The notes under the pieces: generated by a model
What the model was told of the DNA's origin: nothing
Database searches by the model: none
Seen by the model: only the letters and a program-made list of their open reading frames with translations
Origin: Mycolicibacterium sp. CBMA 234
GTDB lineage: Bacteria; Actinomycetota; Actinomycetes; Mycobacteriales; Mycobacteriaceae
Assembly (NCBI RefSeq): GCF_009729415.1
Contig: NZ_MPKW01000002.1
Location: 1 to 46,018, forward strand
Reading direction: 5' to 3'
Length of the DNA stretch: 46,018 nt
Part shown: piece by piece, positions 17,641 through 28,808 of the stretch
How the letters are laid out: each line of letters starts with the position of its first letter
Numbering within the stretch: the first letter of the stretch is position 1
Translations under genes and position numbers: made by a program

Positions 17641-20600
17641 ATGGCGCCGCAGCACGGCGGACCCAGCAAGGTCGGGCTGTACAACCCCGCGCATGAGCAC
17701 GACGCCTGTGGCGTCGCCATGGTCGCGGATATTCATGGACGTCGCAGTCGTGACATCGTCGACAAGGCGATTACCGCACTGCTGAACCTCGAGCACCGCG
17801 GTGCCGCCGGGGCCGAGCCGAATACTGGCGACGGCGCAGGCATCCTGCTGCAGGTTCCGGACGCGTTCCTGCGCGCGGTTTGCGCAGAAGAGGGCATCGA
17901 ACTGCCCGCCGAGGGCAGCTATGCCACCGGTATCGCGTTCCTGCCGCAGTCGGCCCGCGACGCCACTCTGGCCTGCGAGGCCGTCGAGAAGATCGTCGAA
18001 GCCGAGGGCCTGCAGGTCCTGGGCTGGCGCGACGTGCCGTTCGACGACTCGTCGCTGGGCGCCCTGGCGCGCGACGCGATGCCGACGCTGCGTCAGGTGT
18101 TCATCGTCGGTGCATCCGAGATGGACCTGGAGCGCCGGGTCTACGTCATCCGCAAGCGGGCTGAACACGAACTGGGCACCAAGGGCCCGGGTCAGGACGG
18201 CCCCGGCCGCGAGACCGTGTACTTCCCGAGCCTGTCCGGCAAGACCATCGTCTACAAGGGCATGCTCACCACCCCGCAGCTCAAGGCGTTCTACCTGGAC
18301 CTGCAGGACGAGCGGATGACCAGCGCGCTGGGCATCGTGCACTCGCGGTTCTCGACCAACACGTTCCCGTCGTGGCCGCTGGCGCACCCGTTCCGCCGGG
18401 TGGCCCACAACGGTGAGATCAACACCGTCAACGGCAACGAGAACTGGATGCGGGCCCGCGAGGCGCTCATCCACACCGACGTGTTCGGGTACCACAACGA
18501 CCTGAACAAGATTTTCCCGGTCTGTACCCCGGGCGCCTCGGACACCGCACGGTTCGACGAGGCCCTGGAGCTGCTGCACCTGGGTGGACGTCCGCTGCAC
18601 CACGCGGTGCTGATGATGATCCCCGAGGCCTGGGAACGCAGCGAGACCATGGACCCCGCTCGGCGGGCGTTCTACCAGTACCACTCGTCGCTCATGGAGC
18701 CGTGGGACGGCCCGGCGTCGGTGTGCTTCACCGACGGCACCATCGTCGGCGCGGTCCTGGACCGCAACGGCCTGCGTCCGTCGCGTATCTGGGTCACCGA
18801 TGACGGCCTGGTCGTCATGGCCTCCGAGGCCGGCGTGCTGGACCTGGACCCGTCGACCGTCGTCAAGAAGATGCGGCTGCAGCCCGGCCGCATGTTCCTC
18901 GTCGACATGGACGAGGGTCGGATCGTCGACGACGAGGAAATCAAGTCGACGCTGGCCGCCGAGCACCCCTACCAGGAGTGGCTCGACAACGGTCTGTTCC
19001 ACATCGACGACCTGCCCCCGGGCGACTACGTCAAGATGCCGCACCACCGCGTGGTGCTGCGTCAGCAGGCGTTCGGTTACACGAACGAAGAAGTCACCCA
19101 GCTGGTCGCGCCGATGGCACGCACCGGCGCCGAAGCCCTCGGCTCCATGGGTACTGACACCCCGATCGCTGTGCTGTCGCAGCGGCCGCGGATGCTCTAC
19201 GACTACTTCCAGCAGCTGTTCGCGCAGGTCACCAACCCGCCGCTCGATGCCATCCGCGAAGAGGTTGTGACCAGCCTCTCGGGCGTCATCGGCCCTGAGG
19301 GCGACCTGCTGAACCCGGACGAGAACTCGTGCCGGCAGATCGTGGTGCCGTCGCCCATCCTGCGCAACGGTGCCCTGTCCAAGCTGATCTGCGTCGACCC
19401 CGACCACGAGATCCGGGGCCGCAAGCACGGCATGCGGGCCGCTGTTGTCAGCTGCCTGTACCCGGTCGCCGACGGCGGTGCCGGCCTGCGCCGGGCACTG
19501 GAGGACGTCCGCACCAAGGTGTCGCAGGCCATCCGCAACGGCGCGCGCATCATCGTGCTGTCGGACCGCGAGTCCAACGAATGGCTGGCCCCGATCCCGT
19601 CGCTGCTGTCGACGGCGGCCGTGCACCACCACCTGGTCCGGGAACGCACCCGTACCCAGATCGGCCTGGTGGTCGAGTCCGGTGACGCCCGCGAGGTGCA
19701 CCACATGGCGATGCTGGTGGGCTTCGGTGCCGCCGCCATCAACCCGTACATGGCGTTCGAGACCATCGACGACATGGTCGACCGTGGCGTCATCACCGGT
19801 CTGACCAGCGACCAGGCCAAGGCCAACTACGTCAAGGCTGCCGGCAAGGGCGTGCTGAAGGTGATGTCCAAGATGGGCATCTCGACGCTGGCCTCCTACA
19901 CCGGTGCCCAGCTGTTCCAGGCTGTCGGCATCGGCCAGCGCGTGCTCGACGAGTACTTCGTCGGCATCTCCTGTCCGACAGGCGGTATCGACCTCGACGA
20001 CATCGCGGCCGACGTCGCGGCCCGGCACAGCCTGGCCTACCTGGACCGGCCCGACGAGTGGGCGCACCGCGAGCTCGAGGTCGGCGGTGAGTACCAGTGG
20101 CGCCGTGAGGGCGAGTACCACCTGTTCAACCCGGACACGGTGTTCAAGCTGCAGCACTCCACCCGCACCGGGCAGTACTCGGTGTTCAAGGAGTACACCA
20201 AGCTGGTCGACGACCAGAGCGAGCGCATGGCTTCCCTGCGCGGCCTGTTCGCGTTCAAAGACGGTGTGCGCGAGCCCATCTCGATCGACGAGGTGGAGCC
20301 CGCCAGCGAGATCGTCAAGCGGTTCTCCACGGGCGCGATGAGCTATGGCTCCATCTCGGCCGAGGCCCACGAGACCCTCGCCATCGCGATGAACCGCCTT
20401 GGCGGACGGTCGAACTCGGGTGAGGGCGGCGAGAACGTCGAGCGCTTCGACCGGGACCCCAACGGCGACTGGCGACGCAGCTCCATCAAGCAGGTGGCGT
20501 CGGCGCGCTTCGGTGTCACGTCGCACTACCTGACCAACTGCACCGACATCCAGATCAAGATGGCGCAGGGCGCCAAGCCCGGTGAGGGCGGCCAACTTCC

Positions 20601-22248
20601 GGGGCACAAGGTGTACCCGTGGGTGGCCGAGGTGCGGCACTCGACCCCGGGTGTCGGCCTGATCTCGCCGCCGCCGCACCACGACATCTACTCGATCGAG
20701 GATCTGGCGCAGCTGATCCACGACCTGAAGAACGCCAACCCCGATGCCCGCATCCACGTGAAGCTGGTGTCGGAGAACGGTGTCGGCACGGTTGCGGCCG
20801 GCGTCTCGAAGGCGCACGCCGACGTGGTGCTCATCTCCGGGCACGACGGCGGTACCGGTGCCACCCCGCTGACCTCGCAGAAGCATGCGGGTGCGCCGTG
20901 GGAGTTGGGCCTGGCCGAGACGCAGCAGACCCTGCTGCTCAACGGTCTGCGCGACCGCATCGTCGTGCAGGTGGACGGCCAGCTCAAGACCGGCCGTGAC
21001 GTGGTGATCGCCGCGCTGCTCGGTGCCGAGGAGTTCGGTTTCGCCACTGCGCCGCTGGTGGTTTCGGGCTGCATCATGATGCGCGTCTGCCATCTCGACA
21101 CCTGCCCGGTGGGTGTGGCCACCCAGAACCCGGTGCTGCGCGAGCGGTTCAACGGCAAGCCCGAGTTCGTCGAGAACTTCTTCCTGTTCATCGCAGAAGA
21201 GGTCCGGGAACTCATGGCGCAGTTGGGCTTCCGCACCGTCAACGAGATGGTCGGCCAGGTCGGCGCGCTGGACACCGCCAAGGCTGTCGAGCACTGGAAG
21301 GCCCACAAGCTGGACCTGACCCCGGTGCTCTACGAGCCCGAGTCGGCGTTCATGAAGCAGGACCTGTACTGCACGTCGTCGCAGGACCACGGTCTGGCCA
21401 AGGCGCTCGACCAGCAGCTGATCGCCGAGTGCCGGGACGCCATCGAGTCGAAGACTCCGGTCAGCCTGGCCATGAAGATCACGAACGTGAACCGCACGGT
21501 CGGCACCATGCTGGGCCACGAGGTCACCAAAGCCCATGGCGGACAAGGCCTGCCGGACGGCACCATCGACATCACGTTCGACGGTTCGGCCGGTAACAGC
21601 TTCGGTGCCTTCGTGCCCAAGGGCATGACGCTGCGGGTTAACGGTGACGCCAACGACTATGTCGGCAAGGGTCTTTCGGGTGGACGCCTCGTGGTGCGTC
21701 CGTCGAAGAATGCCCCGGTTGACTACGTGGCCGAGGAAAACATCATCGGCGGCAACGTGATTCTGTTCGGCGCCACCAGCGGGCAGGTGTTCCTGCGCGG
21801 TGTGGTGGGCGAGCGGTTCGCGGTGCGTAACTCGGGTGCCCAGGCCGTCGTCGAAGGTGTCGGCGACCACGGCTGCGAGTACATGACCGGTGGCAAGGTC
21901 GTCATCCTCGGAGCGACGGGCCGTAACTTCGCCGCGGGCATGTCCGGCGGTATGGCCTACGTGTACGACCCGCAGGGTGCCTTGCCGGGCAACATCAACG
22001 GCGAGATGGTCGATCTCGATGCGCCGGACGCCACCGACGAGCTGTGGCTGCACGAGATCATCACCGCTCATGTCGACGCGACCGAATCGGCTGTGGGACA
22101 GCGGATTCTGTCGGACTGGCAGACTCAGAAGGAGCAGTTCATCAAGGTGATGCCGCGCGATTACAAGCGGGTACTGGAGGCGATCGCCGGGGCCGAGGCC
22201 GCGGGCGAGGACGTCGGCGAAGCGATCATGGCGGCGGCTCGTGGCTGA
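17641..22248 (+). CDS. gltB: Glutamate synthase (NADPH) large subunit
   Basis: 1535 residues from ATG 17641; GTG 17635 in the same frame is an alternative. It makes two glutamates from glutamine and 2-oxoglutarate with the GltD subunit. The N-terminal class II amidotransferase domain has its nucleophile at Cys23 (DACGVAM). The central and FMN-binding synthase domains follow, and the [3Fe-4S] ligands are Cys1144, Cys1150 and Cys1155 ([16 protein letters not shown]). The C-terminal beta-helix domain has repeated Gly-rich strands. Syntenic with Rv3859c. Codon use is strongly GC-biased, like a highly expressed housekeeping gene. Confidence 0.97.
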   Translation: MAPQHGGPSKVGLYNPAHEHDACGVAMVADIHGRRSRDIVDKAITALLNLEHRGAAGAEPNTGDGAGILLQVPDAFLRAVCAEEGIELPAEGSYATGIAFLPQSARDATLACEAVEKIVEAEGLQVLGWRDVPFDDSSLGALARDAMPTLRQVFIVGASEMDLERRVYVIRKRAEHELGTKGPGQDGPGRETVYFPSLSGKTIVYKGMLTTPQLKAFYLDLQDERMTSALGIVHSRFSTNTFPSWPLAHPFRRVAHNGEINTVNGNENWMRAREALIHTDVFGYHNDLNKIFPVCTPGASDTARFDEALELLHLGGRPLHHAVLMMIPEAWERSETMDPARRAFYQYHSSLMEPWDGPASVCFTDGTIVGAVLDRNGLRPSRIWVTDDGLVVMASEAGVLDLDPSTVVKKMRLQPGRMFLVDMDEGRIVDDEEIKSTLAAEHPYQEWLDNGLFHIDDLPPGDYVKMPHHRVVLRQQAFGYTNEEVTQLVAPMARTGAEALGSMGTDTPIAVLSQRPRMLYDYFQQLFAQVTNPPLDAIREEVVTSLSGVIGPEGDLLNPDENSCRQIVVPSPILRNGALSKLICVDPDHEIRGRKHGMRAAVVSCLYPVADGGAGLRRALEDVRTKVSQAIRNGARIIVLSDRESNEWLAPIPSLLSTAAVHHHLVRERTRTQIGLVVESGDAREVHHMAMLVGFGAAAINPYMAFETIDDMVDRGVITGLTSDQAKANYVKAAGKGVLKVMSKMGISTLASYTGAQLFQAVGIGQRVLDEYFVGISCPTGGIDLDDIAADVAARHSLAYLDRPDEWAHRELEVGGEYQWRREGEYHLFNPDTVFKLQHSTRTGQYSVFKEYTKLVDDQSERMASLRGLFAFKDGVREPISIDEVEPASEIVKRFSTGAMSYGSISAEAHETLAIAMNRLGGRSNSGEGGENVERFDRDPNGDWRRSSIKQVASARFGVTSHYLTNCTDIQIKMAQGAKPGEGGQLPGHKVYPWVAEVRHSTPGVGLISPPPHHDIYSIEDLAQLIHDLKNANPDARIHVKLVSENGVGTVAAGVSKAHADVVLISGHDGGTGATPLTSQKHAGAPWELGLAETQQTLLLNGLRDRIVVQVDGQLKTGRDVVIAALLGAEEFGFATAPLVVSGCIMMRVCHLDTCPVGVATQNPVLRERFNGKPEFVENFFLFIAEEVRELMAQLGFRTVNEMVGQVGALDTAKAVEHWKAHKLDLTPVLYEPESAFMKQDLYCTSSQDHGLAKALDQQLIAECRDAIESKTPVSLAMKITNVNRTVGTMLGHEVTKAHGGQGLPDGTIDITFDGSAGNSFGAFVPKGMTLRVNGDANDYVGKGLSGGRLVVRPSKNAPVDYVAEENIIGGNVILFGATSGQVFLRGVVGERFAVRNSGAQAVVEGVGDHGCEYMTGGKVVILGATGRNFAAGMSGGMAYVYDPQGALPGNINGEMVDLDAPDATDELWLHEIITAHVDATESAVGQRILSDWQTQKEQFIKVMPRDYKRVLEAIAGAEAAGEDVGEAIMAAARG

Positions 22249-23707
22249 TCCGAACGGCTTCCTCAAGCACACCCACCGTCAGACCCCGGTTCGCCGACCG
22301 GTCGACCTGCGCCTCAAGGACTGGAAAGAGGTCTACGAGGAGTTCTCGAAGGACACCTTGCAGGTTCAGGCCTCGCGCTGCATGGACTGCGGTATCCCGT
22401 TCTGCCACAACGGTTGTCCGCTGGGGAACCTGATCCCCGAGTGGAACGACCTGGTGTACCGGGACCGCTGGCGCGACGGTATCGAGCGCCTGCACGCCAC
22501 CAACAACTTCCCGGAGTTCACCGGGCGGCTGTGCCCGGCGCCGTGTGAGGCGTCGTGCGTCCTCGGTATCAACCAGGACCCGGTGACCATCAAGCAGGTT
22601 GAGGTCGAGCTGATCGACAACGCCTTCGACCAGGGCTGGGTCAAGCCGATGGTTCCGGAGACGCTGACCGGTAAGAAGGTTGCCGTCGTCGGTTCCGGAC
22701 CGGCCGGTCTGGCCGCTGCCCAGCAGCTCACCCGGGCCGGACACGACGTGACCGTCTTCGAGCGGGCTGACCGCATCGGTGGTCTGCTGCGCTACGGCAT
22801 CCCCGAGTTCAAGATGGAGAAGCGTCACATCGACCGCCGTCTGGAGCAGATGGAGGCCGAGGGCACGAAGTTCCGCGCCAGCGTCAACATCGGCGTCGAC
22901 ATCACCGTCGAGCAGCTGCAGGACGACTTCGACGCAGTGGTCCTCGCCGGTGGCGCGACCGCATGGCGTGACCTGCCGATCCCGGGCCGCGAGCTCGACG
23001 GCATCCACCAGGCCATGGAGTACCTGCCGTGGGGCAACCGCGTGCAGTTCGGTGACGACGTGCTGGGACCAGACGGCGAGCCGCCGATCACGGCCAAGGG
23101 CAAGAAGGTCGTCATCATCGGTGGTGGTGACACCGGCGCCGACTGCCTGGGCACCGCCCACCGGCAGGGCGCCGAGAGCATCCACCAGTTCGAGATCATG
23201 CCGCGTCCGCCGGAGGAGCGCGCCGAGTCGACCCCGTGGCCGACCTACCCGCTCATGTTCCGCATCTCCTCGGCACACGAAGAGGGCGGCGACCGCGTCT
23301 TCTCGGTCAACACCGAGGAGTTCCTTGGCGGTGACGGCAAGGTTTCCGCACTGAAGGTGCACGAGGTCGCCATGCTGGGCGGCAAGTTCGAGAAGGTCGA
23401 GGGTTCGGACTTCGAACTCGCGGCTGACATCGTCTTCCTGGCCATGGGCTTCGTCGGACCCGAGCGCGAAGGCCTGCTGACCGAGCTGGGCGTCGAGCTC
23501 ACCGACCGCGGAAACGTGGCGCGGGACAACGACTTCCAGACCACGGTGCCCGGCGTGTTCGTGGCCGGTGACATGGGCCGCGGCCAGTCGCTGATCGTGT
23601 GGGCCATCGCTGAGGGTCGCGCCGCGGCCGCCGGCGTGGACCGCTACCTGATGGGCGAGTCGGCGCTGCCGAAGCCGATCAGGCCGACAGCCGCGCCGCA
23701 GCGGTAG
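22241..23707 (+). CDS. gltD: Glutamate synthase small subunit
   Basis: 488 residues from GTG 22241, overlapping the gltB stop by 8 bases. It passes electrons from NADPH through FAD and iron-sulphur clusters to GltB. Seen: N-terminal cysteine clusters [17 protein letters not shown] and [13 protein letters not shown] for [4Fe-4S] centres, the [13 protein letters not shown] motif near residue 150, and the NADPH-binding GGGDTGADC motif near residue 295. Syntenic with Rv3858c. Confidence 0.97.
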   Translation: MADPNGFLKHTHRQTPVRRPVDLRLKDWKEVYEEFSKDTLQVQASRCMDCGIPFCHNGCPLGNLIPEWNDLVYRDRWRDGIERLHATNNFPEFTGRLCPAPCEASCVLGINQDPVTIKQVEVELIDNAFDQGWVKPMVPETLTGKKVAVVGSGPAGLAAAQQLTRAGHDVTVFERADRIGGLLRYGIPEFKMEKRHIDRRLEQMEAEGTKFRASVNIGVDITVEQLQDDFDAVVLAGGATAWRDLPIPGRELDGIHQAMEYLPWGNRVQFGDDVLGPDGEPPITAKGKKVVIIGGGDTGADCLGTAHRQGAESIHQFEIMPRPPEERAESTPWPTYPLMFRISSAHEEGGDRVFSVNTEEFLGGDGKVSALKVHEVAMLGGKFEKVEGSDFELAADIVFLAMGFVGPEREGLLTELGVELTDRGNVARDNDFQTTVPGVFVAGDMGRGQSLIVWAIAEGRAAAAGVDRYLMGESALPKPIRPTAAPQR

Positions 23708-23728
23708 TTACCAAGCGCTAGAAGCATT

Positions 23729-23762
23729 GTTCGCCGGTCCCAGTTTTCTGGGGCCGGCGAAC
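23729..23762. terminator. Bidirectional terminator after gltD
   Basis: A 15-bp stem (23729-23743 with 23748-23762, one G-U) and TTTT loop lies between the convergent gltD and LuxR genes. Confidence 0.75.
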
Positions 23763-23764
23763 TG

Positions 23765-24469
23765 CTATTTGAGCCGGGTGATGAGCTCAGTTCGCGAGCG
23801 CACGTTGGATTTTCGATAGATGTGCTGCAGGTGGCTCTTCACCGTCGGAACGCTGATGAACAGCGCGCGGGAGATGTCGCTGTTGCTTGCGCCCTGGGCC
23901 AGGAGTTCGACGACGTCCCGCTCGCGGGCCGACAAGCCCCAATGTTCCGGAACGGCAGAAGGATTCGGCGCACTCGGCAGCTCACCAAGCATGCAGTAGG
24001 ACTGCTCGACGAAAGTATGGGACTTCTGCAGGAACCGGATTTCTTCCTTGGTGAAGTCGCCGTCCCGCGCGCTCTTCAGCAGGGAGACCCCGGCCACGAC
24101 GCGGCCGGCGTGGCGTAGGTACAGCTCCGCCTCGTACCGGTAGCCCATCGGCCGGAAGAACTCCGTGTAGTAGTCGGTGCGGTCCAGGCGCTGGCCGAGA
24201 TCGTTCGACGTGGCGAGGTCCGCGCCGGTCGCGGCGAACCTGCGGGGATGAAATGGATCCAGTTCGTGGAAATAGCCGTTGTAGCGGCCGTTCTCCTCGG
24301 GATGAATGCGATCGAACACGTGGTCACTGGCGTTCAGGCCATGGTCCACCGAGTAGAAGACCATGCCCGAGACGCGAACGAATCGGGACAGGAACCCCAT
24401 GGTGTTGCGCTTGAACTGAGTGTTCCGCTGGACCGGGTGATCGGTGAAATCCGCCGCGACCACCGACAT
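23765..24469 (-). CDS. LuxR-family transcriptional regulator
   Basis: 234 residues. A sensor-like N-terminal domain (about 1-165) of unknown ligand is followed by a LuxR helix-turn-helix at about 176-233 (LSARERDVVELLAQGASNSDISRALFISVPTVKSHL). It lacks the receiver domain of a response regulator, so it probably senses a small molecule directly. It is divergent from the amidohydrolase operon across 76 bases containing inverted repeat 24494-24509, so it likely controls that operon. Confidence 0.85.
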   Translation of the reverse strand: MSVVAADFTDHPVQRNTQFKRNTMGFLSRFVRVSGMVFYSVDHGLNASDHVFDRIHPEENGRYNGYFHELDPFHPRRFAATGADLATSNDLGQRLDRTDYYTEFFRPMGYRYEAELYLRHAGRVVAGVSLLKSARDGDFTKEEIRFLQKSHTFVEQSYCMLGELPSAPNPSAVPEHWGLSARERDVVELLAQGASNSDISRALFISVPTVKSHLQHIYRKSNVRSRTELITRLK

Positions 24470-24493
24470 CTCGCACTCCTCGATACCCGTACT

Positions 24494-24509
24494 TCATCCT
24501 TTGGGATGA
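24494..24509. promoter_or_regulatory. Inverted repeat, candidate operator
   Basis: TCATCC-tttg-GGATGA, perfect 6-bp arms, lies midway between the divergent LuxR and amidohydrolase genes. Confidence 0.5.
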
Positions 24510-24532
24510 TTCACCCCAGAGTAGGCCGCTCA

Positions 24533-24538
24533 TAGAGT
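24533..24538 (+). promoter_or_regulatory. Candidate -10 for a leaderless amidohydrolase mRNA
   Basis: TAGAGT ends exactly 7 bases before GTG 24546, and no ribosome site is present, the arrangement expected of mycobacterial leaderless transcripts. Confidence 0.5.
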
Positions 24539-24545
24539 TTCGCGT

Positions 24546-26246
24546 GTGAGCACAACACTGATCCGAGCGTCGAAGATTCTGACGTTCGACGAGTCCAGGC
24601 CCGTCGTGGAGGCAGTCCTCATCGAGGACGGCGTCATCCGCGAGCTCGGCAGCTTCGCGGAGCTGGCCCAGGGCGATGTCCAGATCATGGATGCGGGCAA
24701 TGCGGTGGTCATGCCGGGGTTGGTCGATACGCACCCGCACGTCATGCATTTCGGGGCGCTGCGCGGCGGCCTGGTCGATCTGAGCGATGCCGTCGACCAT
24801 GCAGACATCGTCGAACGGATCCGTGCCCGGGCGGCCGAGACGCCGGCCGGCGAGTGGATCATCTGTACGCCCGTCGGCGAAGCCCACTACTTCATCCGGC
24901 GCTCGTGGCGCGACCTTGCCGAACGACGTCTGCCCGATCGCCATGTTCTTGACCAGGCGACGGCCGATCACCCGGTGCTCATCCAGGCGTGGGCGCCGCG
25001 GACCCCAAACGTCGTGGCGTTCAACAGCGCCGGCCTGCGCGCCGTCGGATTGTCGGACTTCATCCCGGATCAGGTGTGCGACGTCGAGATCGACAAGGAC
25101 GAAGCCGGCCGGCTTACCGGCATCCTGCGCGGACCGGTCAACAACTACTACTCGTACGACCCGTTCTGGGGCCAGATTCTGCTCAAGTTGCCACCGCTGA
25201 ATCCCGCCCACGCGGTACCCGGTGTGCTCGACGAAATGACGCGCTTCTCCGCCAACGGCGTGACCACCCTGTACGAGGGGCACGCGATGGAGCCGGTGCA
25301 CGTCGCGATGTATCAGCAGCTGCGCGCGGCTGGGATGTTGACCATGCGAGTGCAGGTGACGCACGACGTGGAGTCGGTGATCTTCTATCCGTTCGAACCG
25401 TTGTCGTTGTCCGATTTCGATGAGCGGTTGAAAGTCCTTGCACCGCAGTCATTGGACACCAGCGATGACCTGTTTCGTATCGCCGGCATGACGATCAGCC
25501 CCGGCGGACCTTGTTTCGCAGGGCATTTCGCGATGCACGAGACATACGCGGACCCGTTCGGGCGGCCGACCAAGGGAAATCGCTTCGTCTCGCTTGAGAA
25601 AGAAGAGTCGTTCGTCCGGTTCTGCGCGGCGAACGGCATCAGGGCGAATATCTGCATCGGCTCATACCGGGAACACGACGACTTCCTCGAGATCGCCGAG
25701 CGTGTCGTGCGTGAGTACGACTTCCGTGACAAGGCGTGGATTCTGCAGCACGCGATCACCGTCAGTCCTGATCATGTGCGCCGGTACAAAGCCCTCGGCT
25801 TCCAGATCACCACGTCCGTCGGATTCGCCTGGGGTAAAGGCGCGATGTACGACGAGCGCATCGGCCGTCATATCTGGCGGGACATGGTGCCGCTCCGGCG
25901 GCTCCTCGACGCGGGGCTCGATGTCTCAGGCGGGTCGGACTGGGGACCCAAGAGCCCGTGGGAACAGATCGCCCTGGCCCAGACACACGAAATCGCCGGT
26001 ACCGATCTTCGGAATGACGGGCCCGATCAGGTCGTCACTCGCGCGGAATCGCTGGCCATGTGGACGACGAGCGCCGCGAAGATCATGGGCTGGAACGAAA
26101 TCGGCGCGATTCGGCCGGGCAACCACGCCGACGTCATCTTCGTCGACCGCGATCCGTCGACCTGCGATGTGGACGACCTGAAACACACCCGCGTGCATCG
26201 AACCATGTTGGCGGGGAACATCGTTCACGACGACGGCGCACTCTGA
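24546..26246 (+). CDS. Amidohydrolase family 3 (YtcJ-like)
   Basis: 566 residues from GTG 24546. The metal-binding motif MPGLVDTHPHV near residue 60 and the C-terminal GGSDWGPKSPWEQI and IGAIRPGNHADVIFVDRDP segments define amidohydrolase_3, the group including N-substituted formamide deformylase. These are metal-dependent hydrolases of amide or related C-N bonds. The substrate cannot be named. It is the first of three genes joined by overlaps to an amidase and a nitrilase-family enzyme, which suggests stepwise hydrolysis of an amide-containing compound. Confidence 0.85.
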   Translation: MSTTLIRASKILTFDESRPVVEAVLIEDGVIRELGSFAELAQGDVQIMDAGNAVVMPGLVDTHPHVMHFGALRGGLVDLSDAVDHADIVERIRARAAETPAGEWIICTPVGEAHYFIRRSWRDLAERRLPDRHVLDQATADHPVLIQAWAPRTPNVVAFNSAGLRAVGLSDFIPDQVCDVEIDKDEAGRLTGILRGPVNNYYSYDPFWGQILLKLPPLNPAHAVPGVLDEMTRFSANGVTTLYEGHAMEPVHVAMYQQLRAAGMLTMRVQVTHDVESVIFYPFEPLSLSDFDERLKVLAPQSLDTSDDLFRIAGMTISPGGPCFAGHFAMHETYADPFGRPTKGNRFVSLEKEESFVRFCAANGIRANICIGSYREHDDFLEIAERVVREYDFRDKAWILQHAITVSPDHVRRYKALGFQITTSVGFAWGKGAMYDERIGRHIWRDMVPLRRLLDAGLDVSGGSDWGPKSPWEQIALAQTHEIAGTDLRNDGPDQVVTRAESLAMWTTSAAKIMGWNEIGAIRPGNHADVIFVDRDPSTCDVDDLKHTRVHRTMLAGNIVHDDGAL

Positions 26247-27682
26247 TGAAGCCCAGTGAATACGCCGAGTACGACGCGACCGGACTGGCTTCCCTGATTC
26301 GTGACGGCGAAGTCTCGGAGGCCGAAGTCCACGACGCCGCTCGCGCTGCGATCGCGGCCGTCGACGAGACGCTCAATGCCGTCGTCTCGGGGCCGTGGGA
26401 TGCGCCCCTTGCTTACGACGCCACAGGAGTTTTCGCGGGGATTCCGTTCGCCCTCAAGGATTTCGCGACCCATGCGGCCGGAGTGCCGACCTGCTTCGGC
26501 AGTCGGCTTGCGGGTGCCGGTGTGGTGTTTCCCCACGACACCGAGCTGATGTCGCGATTCCGTGCGGCCGGACTGGCCACCGTGGCGTTGACCACCACGC
26601 CAGAGTTCGCGTTCAACGGAAACACCGAACCCGTCGCTCACGGGTCAACCCGGAACCCCTGGGATCCGACGCGCAGCGCCGGGGGTTCCAGCGGCGGCTC
26701 GGCTGCGCTGGTCGCCGCCCGCGCGCTGCCGATCGCGCACGCCACCGACGGCGGCGGCTCGATCCGAATTCCCGCTTCGGCCAACGGATTGGTCGGGTTG
26801 AAGCCGAGTCGTGGCCGAGTGTCCGCTGGGCCGGATGAGAGCGAGCCGCTATCAGGGCTGGGTGTCGAGTTCGGGCTGACCCGCTCGGTGCGTGACTGCG
26901 CGGCACTACTCGACGCGGTGAGCGGGCCGGCTCCCGGTGACAAGTACGTCATCCGTGACCCGGCGCGGCCGTATCTCGAAGAGCTCGAACGCAATCCGGG
27001 ACGTCTGCGAATCGCGATCCACACCGAATCATGGTCTGGTGGGCGAGTCGACGAGGAAGTATCCGCGGCGGTGACCGCGGTCGGGGCTGTACTGGAGGGC
27101 CTGGGGCACCACGTCACGCCCGACTCGCCGGTCTTCGACTGGGAACAGTTCCTCGACGCCAACCTGCCGGTGTGGAGTGTGTCGCTTGCCAAGGTAATCG
27201 ATGCTCTCGCAGCCGCTTTCGGCATCACGCCGGGATCTGAATACCTCGAAGCGACAACACTGGTCTGTGCGGAGTACGGCCGCGGGGTCACCGCCACGCA
27301 ACTCGGGGGAGCCCTCGCCGTTTTCAATCAGATTTCCCGCGCCGTCGGTTCTTTCTTTACCGACTACGACCTGCTGCTGACTCCGACGTTGAGTGCGCCG
27401 CCGCGGCTGTTGGGTGAGCTCGATGCCAACGACGCGTCGCTCACGCCCCAGCAGTGGATGCAGAAGCTCCTTGGCGTGTGTTCCTTCACGCCACTGTTCA
27501 ATGCGACTGGGGGACCGGCCATCAGCCTGCCACTCGGCTGGACTCGTTCCGGGTTGCCCATCGGCGTCCAGCTGGCTGCACCCATGTGTGACGAAGGCAC
27601 GCTGATTGCTGTTGCACGCCAACTGGAACAGGCCATGCCGTGGGCTGATCGGATACCGGGAGTGAACGCCTGTGGACGCTGA
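26246..27682 (+). CDS. Amidase (amidase signature family)
   Basis: 478 residues from ATG 26246, sharing one base with the amidohydrolase stop (TGATG). The Ser-cis-Ser-Lys triad is visible: Lys in PFALKDFATHAAG near residue 70, the Gly/Ser-rich RSAGGSSGGSAALVAA near residue 140, and ATDGGGSIRIPA near residue 165. It hydrolyses carboxamides to acids and ammonia. An out-of-frame extension upstream is not coding. It is not GatA: there is no gatB/gatC next door and the operon is catabolic. The substrate is unknown. Confidence 0.87.
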   Translation: MKPSEYAEYDATGLASLIRDGEVSEAEVHDAARAAIAAVDETLNAVVSGPWDAPLAYDATGVFAGIPFALKDFATHAAGVPTCFGSRLAGAGVVFPHDTELMSRFRAAGLATVALTTTPEFAFNGNTEPVAHGSTRNPWDPTRSAGGSSGGSAALVAARALPIAHATDGGGSIRIPASANGLVGLKPSRGRVSAGPDESEPLSGLGVEFGLTRSVRDCAALLDAVSGPAPGDKYVIRDPARPYLEELERNPGRLRIAIHTESWSGGRVDEEVSAAVTAVGAVLEGLGHHVTPDSPVFDWEQFLDANLPVWSVSLAKVIDALAAAFGITPGSEYLEATTLVCAEYGRGVTATQLGGALAVFNQISRAVGSFFTDYDLLLTPTLSAPPRLLGELDANDASLTPQQWMQKLLGVCSFTPLFNATGGPAISLPLGWTRSGLPIGVQLAAPMCDEGTLIAVARQLEQAMPWADRIPGVNACGR

Positions 27683-28808
27683 CACCGGCAGGGCGCCGAT
27701 TGCGCCGTATCTGGCCGTGGGACTGTCGACCGTGGTGCGCAACATCGAACGACGGTCGCAGATCCAGGCAAACCTCGATGTCATCGAGGACACCATTCAT
27801 GCTGCGGTATCGACGGTTTCGATCAACATGCCGGTCAAACTGGTCGCCCTCGCTGAAGGTGCGCTGACTGGTTTCGGCGACGAGGCCTTCGATATGCCCC
27901 ATGTGAAAGCCGCGCGGGAGATGTTCATCGATATCCCCGGTCCCGAGACCGATCGTCTGGGTTCGCTTGCGCGGCAACACGGTATCTATCTCATTGCGCA
28001 ATGCAAGGCGCGGTGGCCCGAGGTGCTGCCTGATCGCTACTTCAACTCGATGATCGTGATCTCACCGACGGGCGACGTGGTGCATCGCGCGACGAAGAAT
28101 CACGTCTGGTGCCGCGAGCGGTCCTGCACTCCACACGACGTCTACGACCGATGGGTCGAACTGTTCGGCTCTGGACTCGATGCGTTCTATCCGGTGCTGC
28201 GCACTCCGGATATAGGGACCATCGGGACAATCTGCTGCAGTGACGGCGAGTACCCGGAAGCAGTGCGTGCGTTGGCATTTCAGGGCGCTGAGGTGGTGTA
28301 CCGGCCCAGCGAGGCCGTACCTATGACACAAGCCGGTCCCGACCCCGGCGGAACATGGCTGCTGCAGAACCGCGCACACGCGCATTTCAACAGCCTGTAC
28401 ATGATCTGCCCCAACACCGGGCCGGTCTATGCGACACCGGATTCGGCGCATCCGTTCGACATCGCCGGCGGTCATTCGCACATCGTGGACTACAACGGCG
28501 CGGTCCTCGGCCACACAGTGTCCGGCTACAACTCCGTCGTCGCGGGTGTGGTCGACATCGAGGCACTACGCCAGTTCCGGGTGATGAATCTGAACTCGAA
28601 TTGGCTCAAGGACCTGCGCACCGAACTGTTCCGGGAGATGTACGCCGAACCGATTCATCCGAAGAACCTGTGGCTGGACCAAGAACCGGTACTCCACGCC
28701 GAGGCCGACGACATCTACCGGGCGAACATCGCGCGGCTGATCGAACGCGGGGTCTATACGAGACCGGCGCACAGATTCCCAGGTGCCGGTGTCGCGCTTA
28801 ATGATTGA
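27672..28808 (+). CDS. Nitrilase-superfamily carbon-nitrogen hydrolase
   Basis: 378 residues from GTG 27672, overlapping the amidase by 11 bases. The Glu-Lys-Cys triad of the superfamily is recognisable: Glu in LVALAEGALTGF near residue 60, Lys in HRATKNHVW near residue 140, and Cys in GTICCSDGEYPEA near residue 195. It likely hydrolyses an amide or N-carbamoyl bond; a true nitrile substrate is less likely. Length is slightly above that of aliphatic amidases. It ends convergently with the next gene, overlapping it by 11 bases. Confidence 0.85.
   Translation: MDADTGRAPIAPYLAVGLSTVVRNIERRSQIQANLDVIEDTIHAAVSTVSINMPVKLVALAEGALTGFGDEAFDMPHVKAAREMFIDIPGPETDRLGSLARQHGIYLIAQCKARWPEVLPDRYFNSMIVISPTGDVVHRATKNHVWCRERSCTPHDVYDRWVELFGSGLDAFYPVLRTPDIGTIGTICCSDGEYPEAVRALAFQGAEVVYRPSEAVPMTQAGPDPGGTWLLQNRAHAHFNSLYMICPNTGPVYATPDSAHPFDIAGGHSHIVDYNGAVLGHTVSGYNSVVAGVVDIEALRQFRVMNLNSNWLKDLRTELFREMYAEPIHPKNLWLDQEPVLHAEADDIYRANIARLIERGVYTRPAHRFPGAGVALND

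Noticed and set aside
17455..22272. Very long minus-strand open frame opposite gltB (1605 codons)
   Set aside because: It is the composition shadow of a high-GC gene: Arg/Val/Gly/His-rich with no domain, while the plus strand encodes a complete GltB with all catalytic residues.
26060..26245. Longer amidase start inside the amidohydrolase gene
   Set aside because: The extra part is out-of-frame reading of the amidohydrolase. ATG 26246 fits the overlap and the family length.
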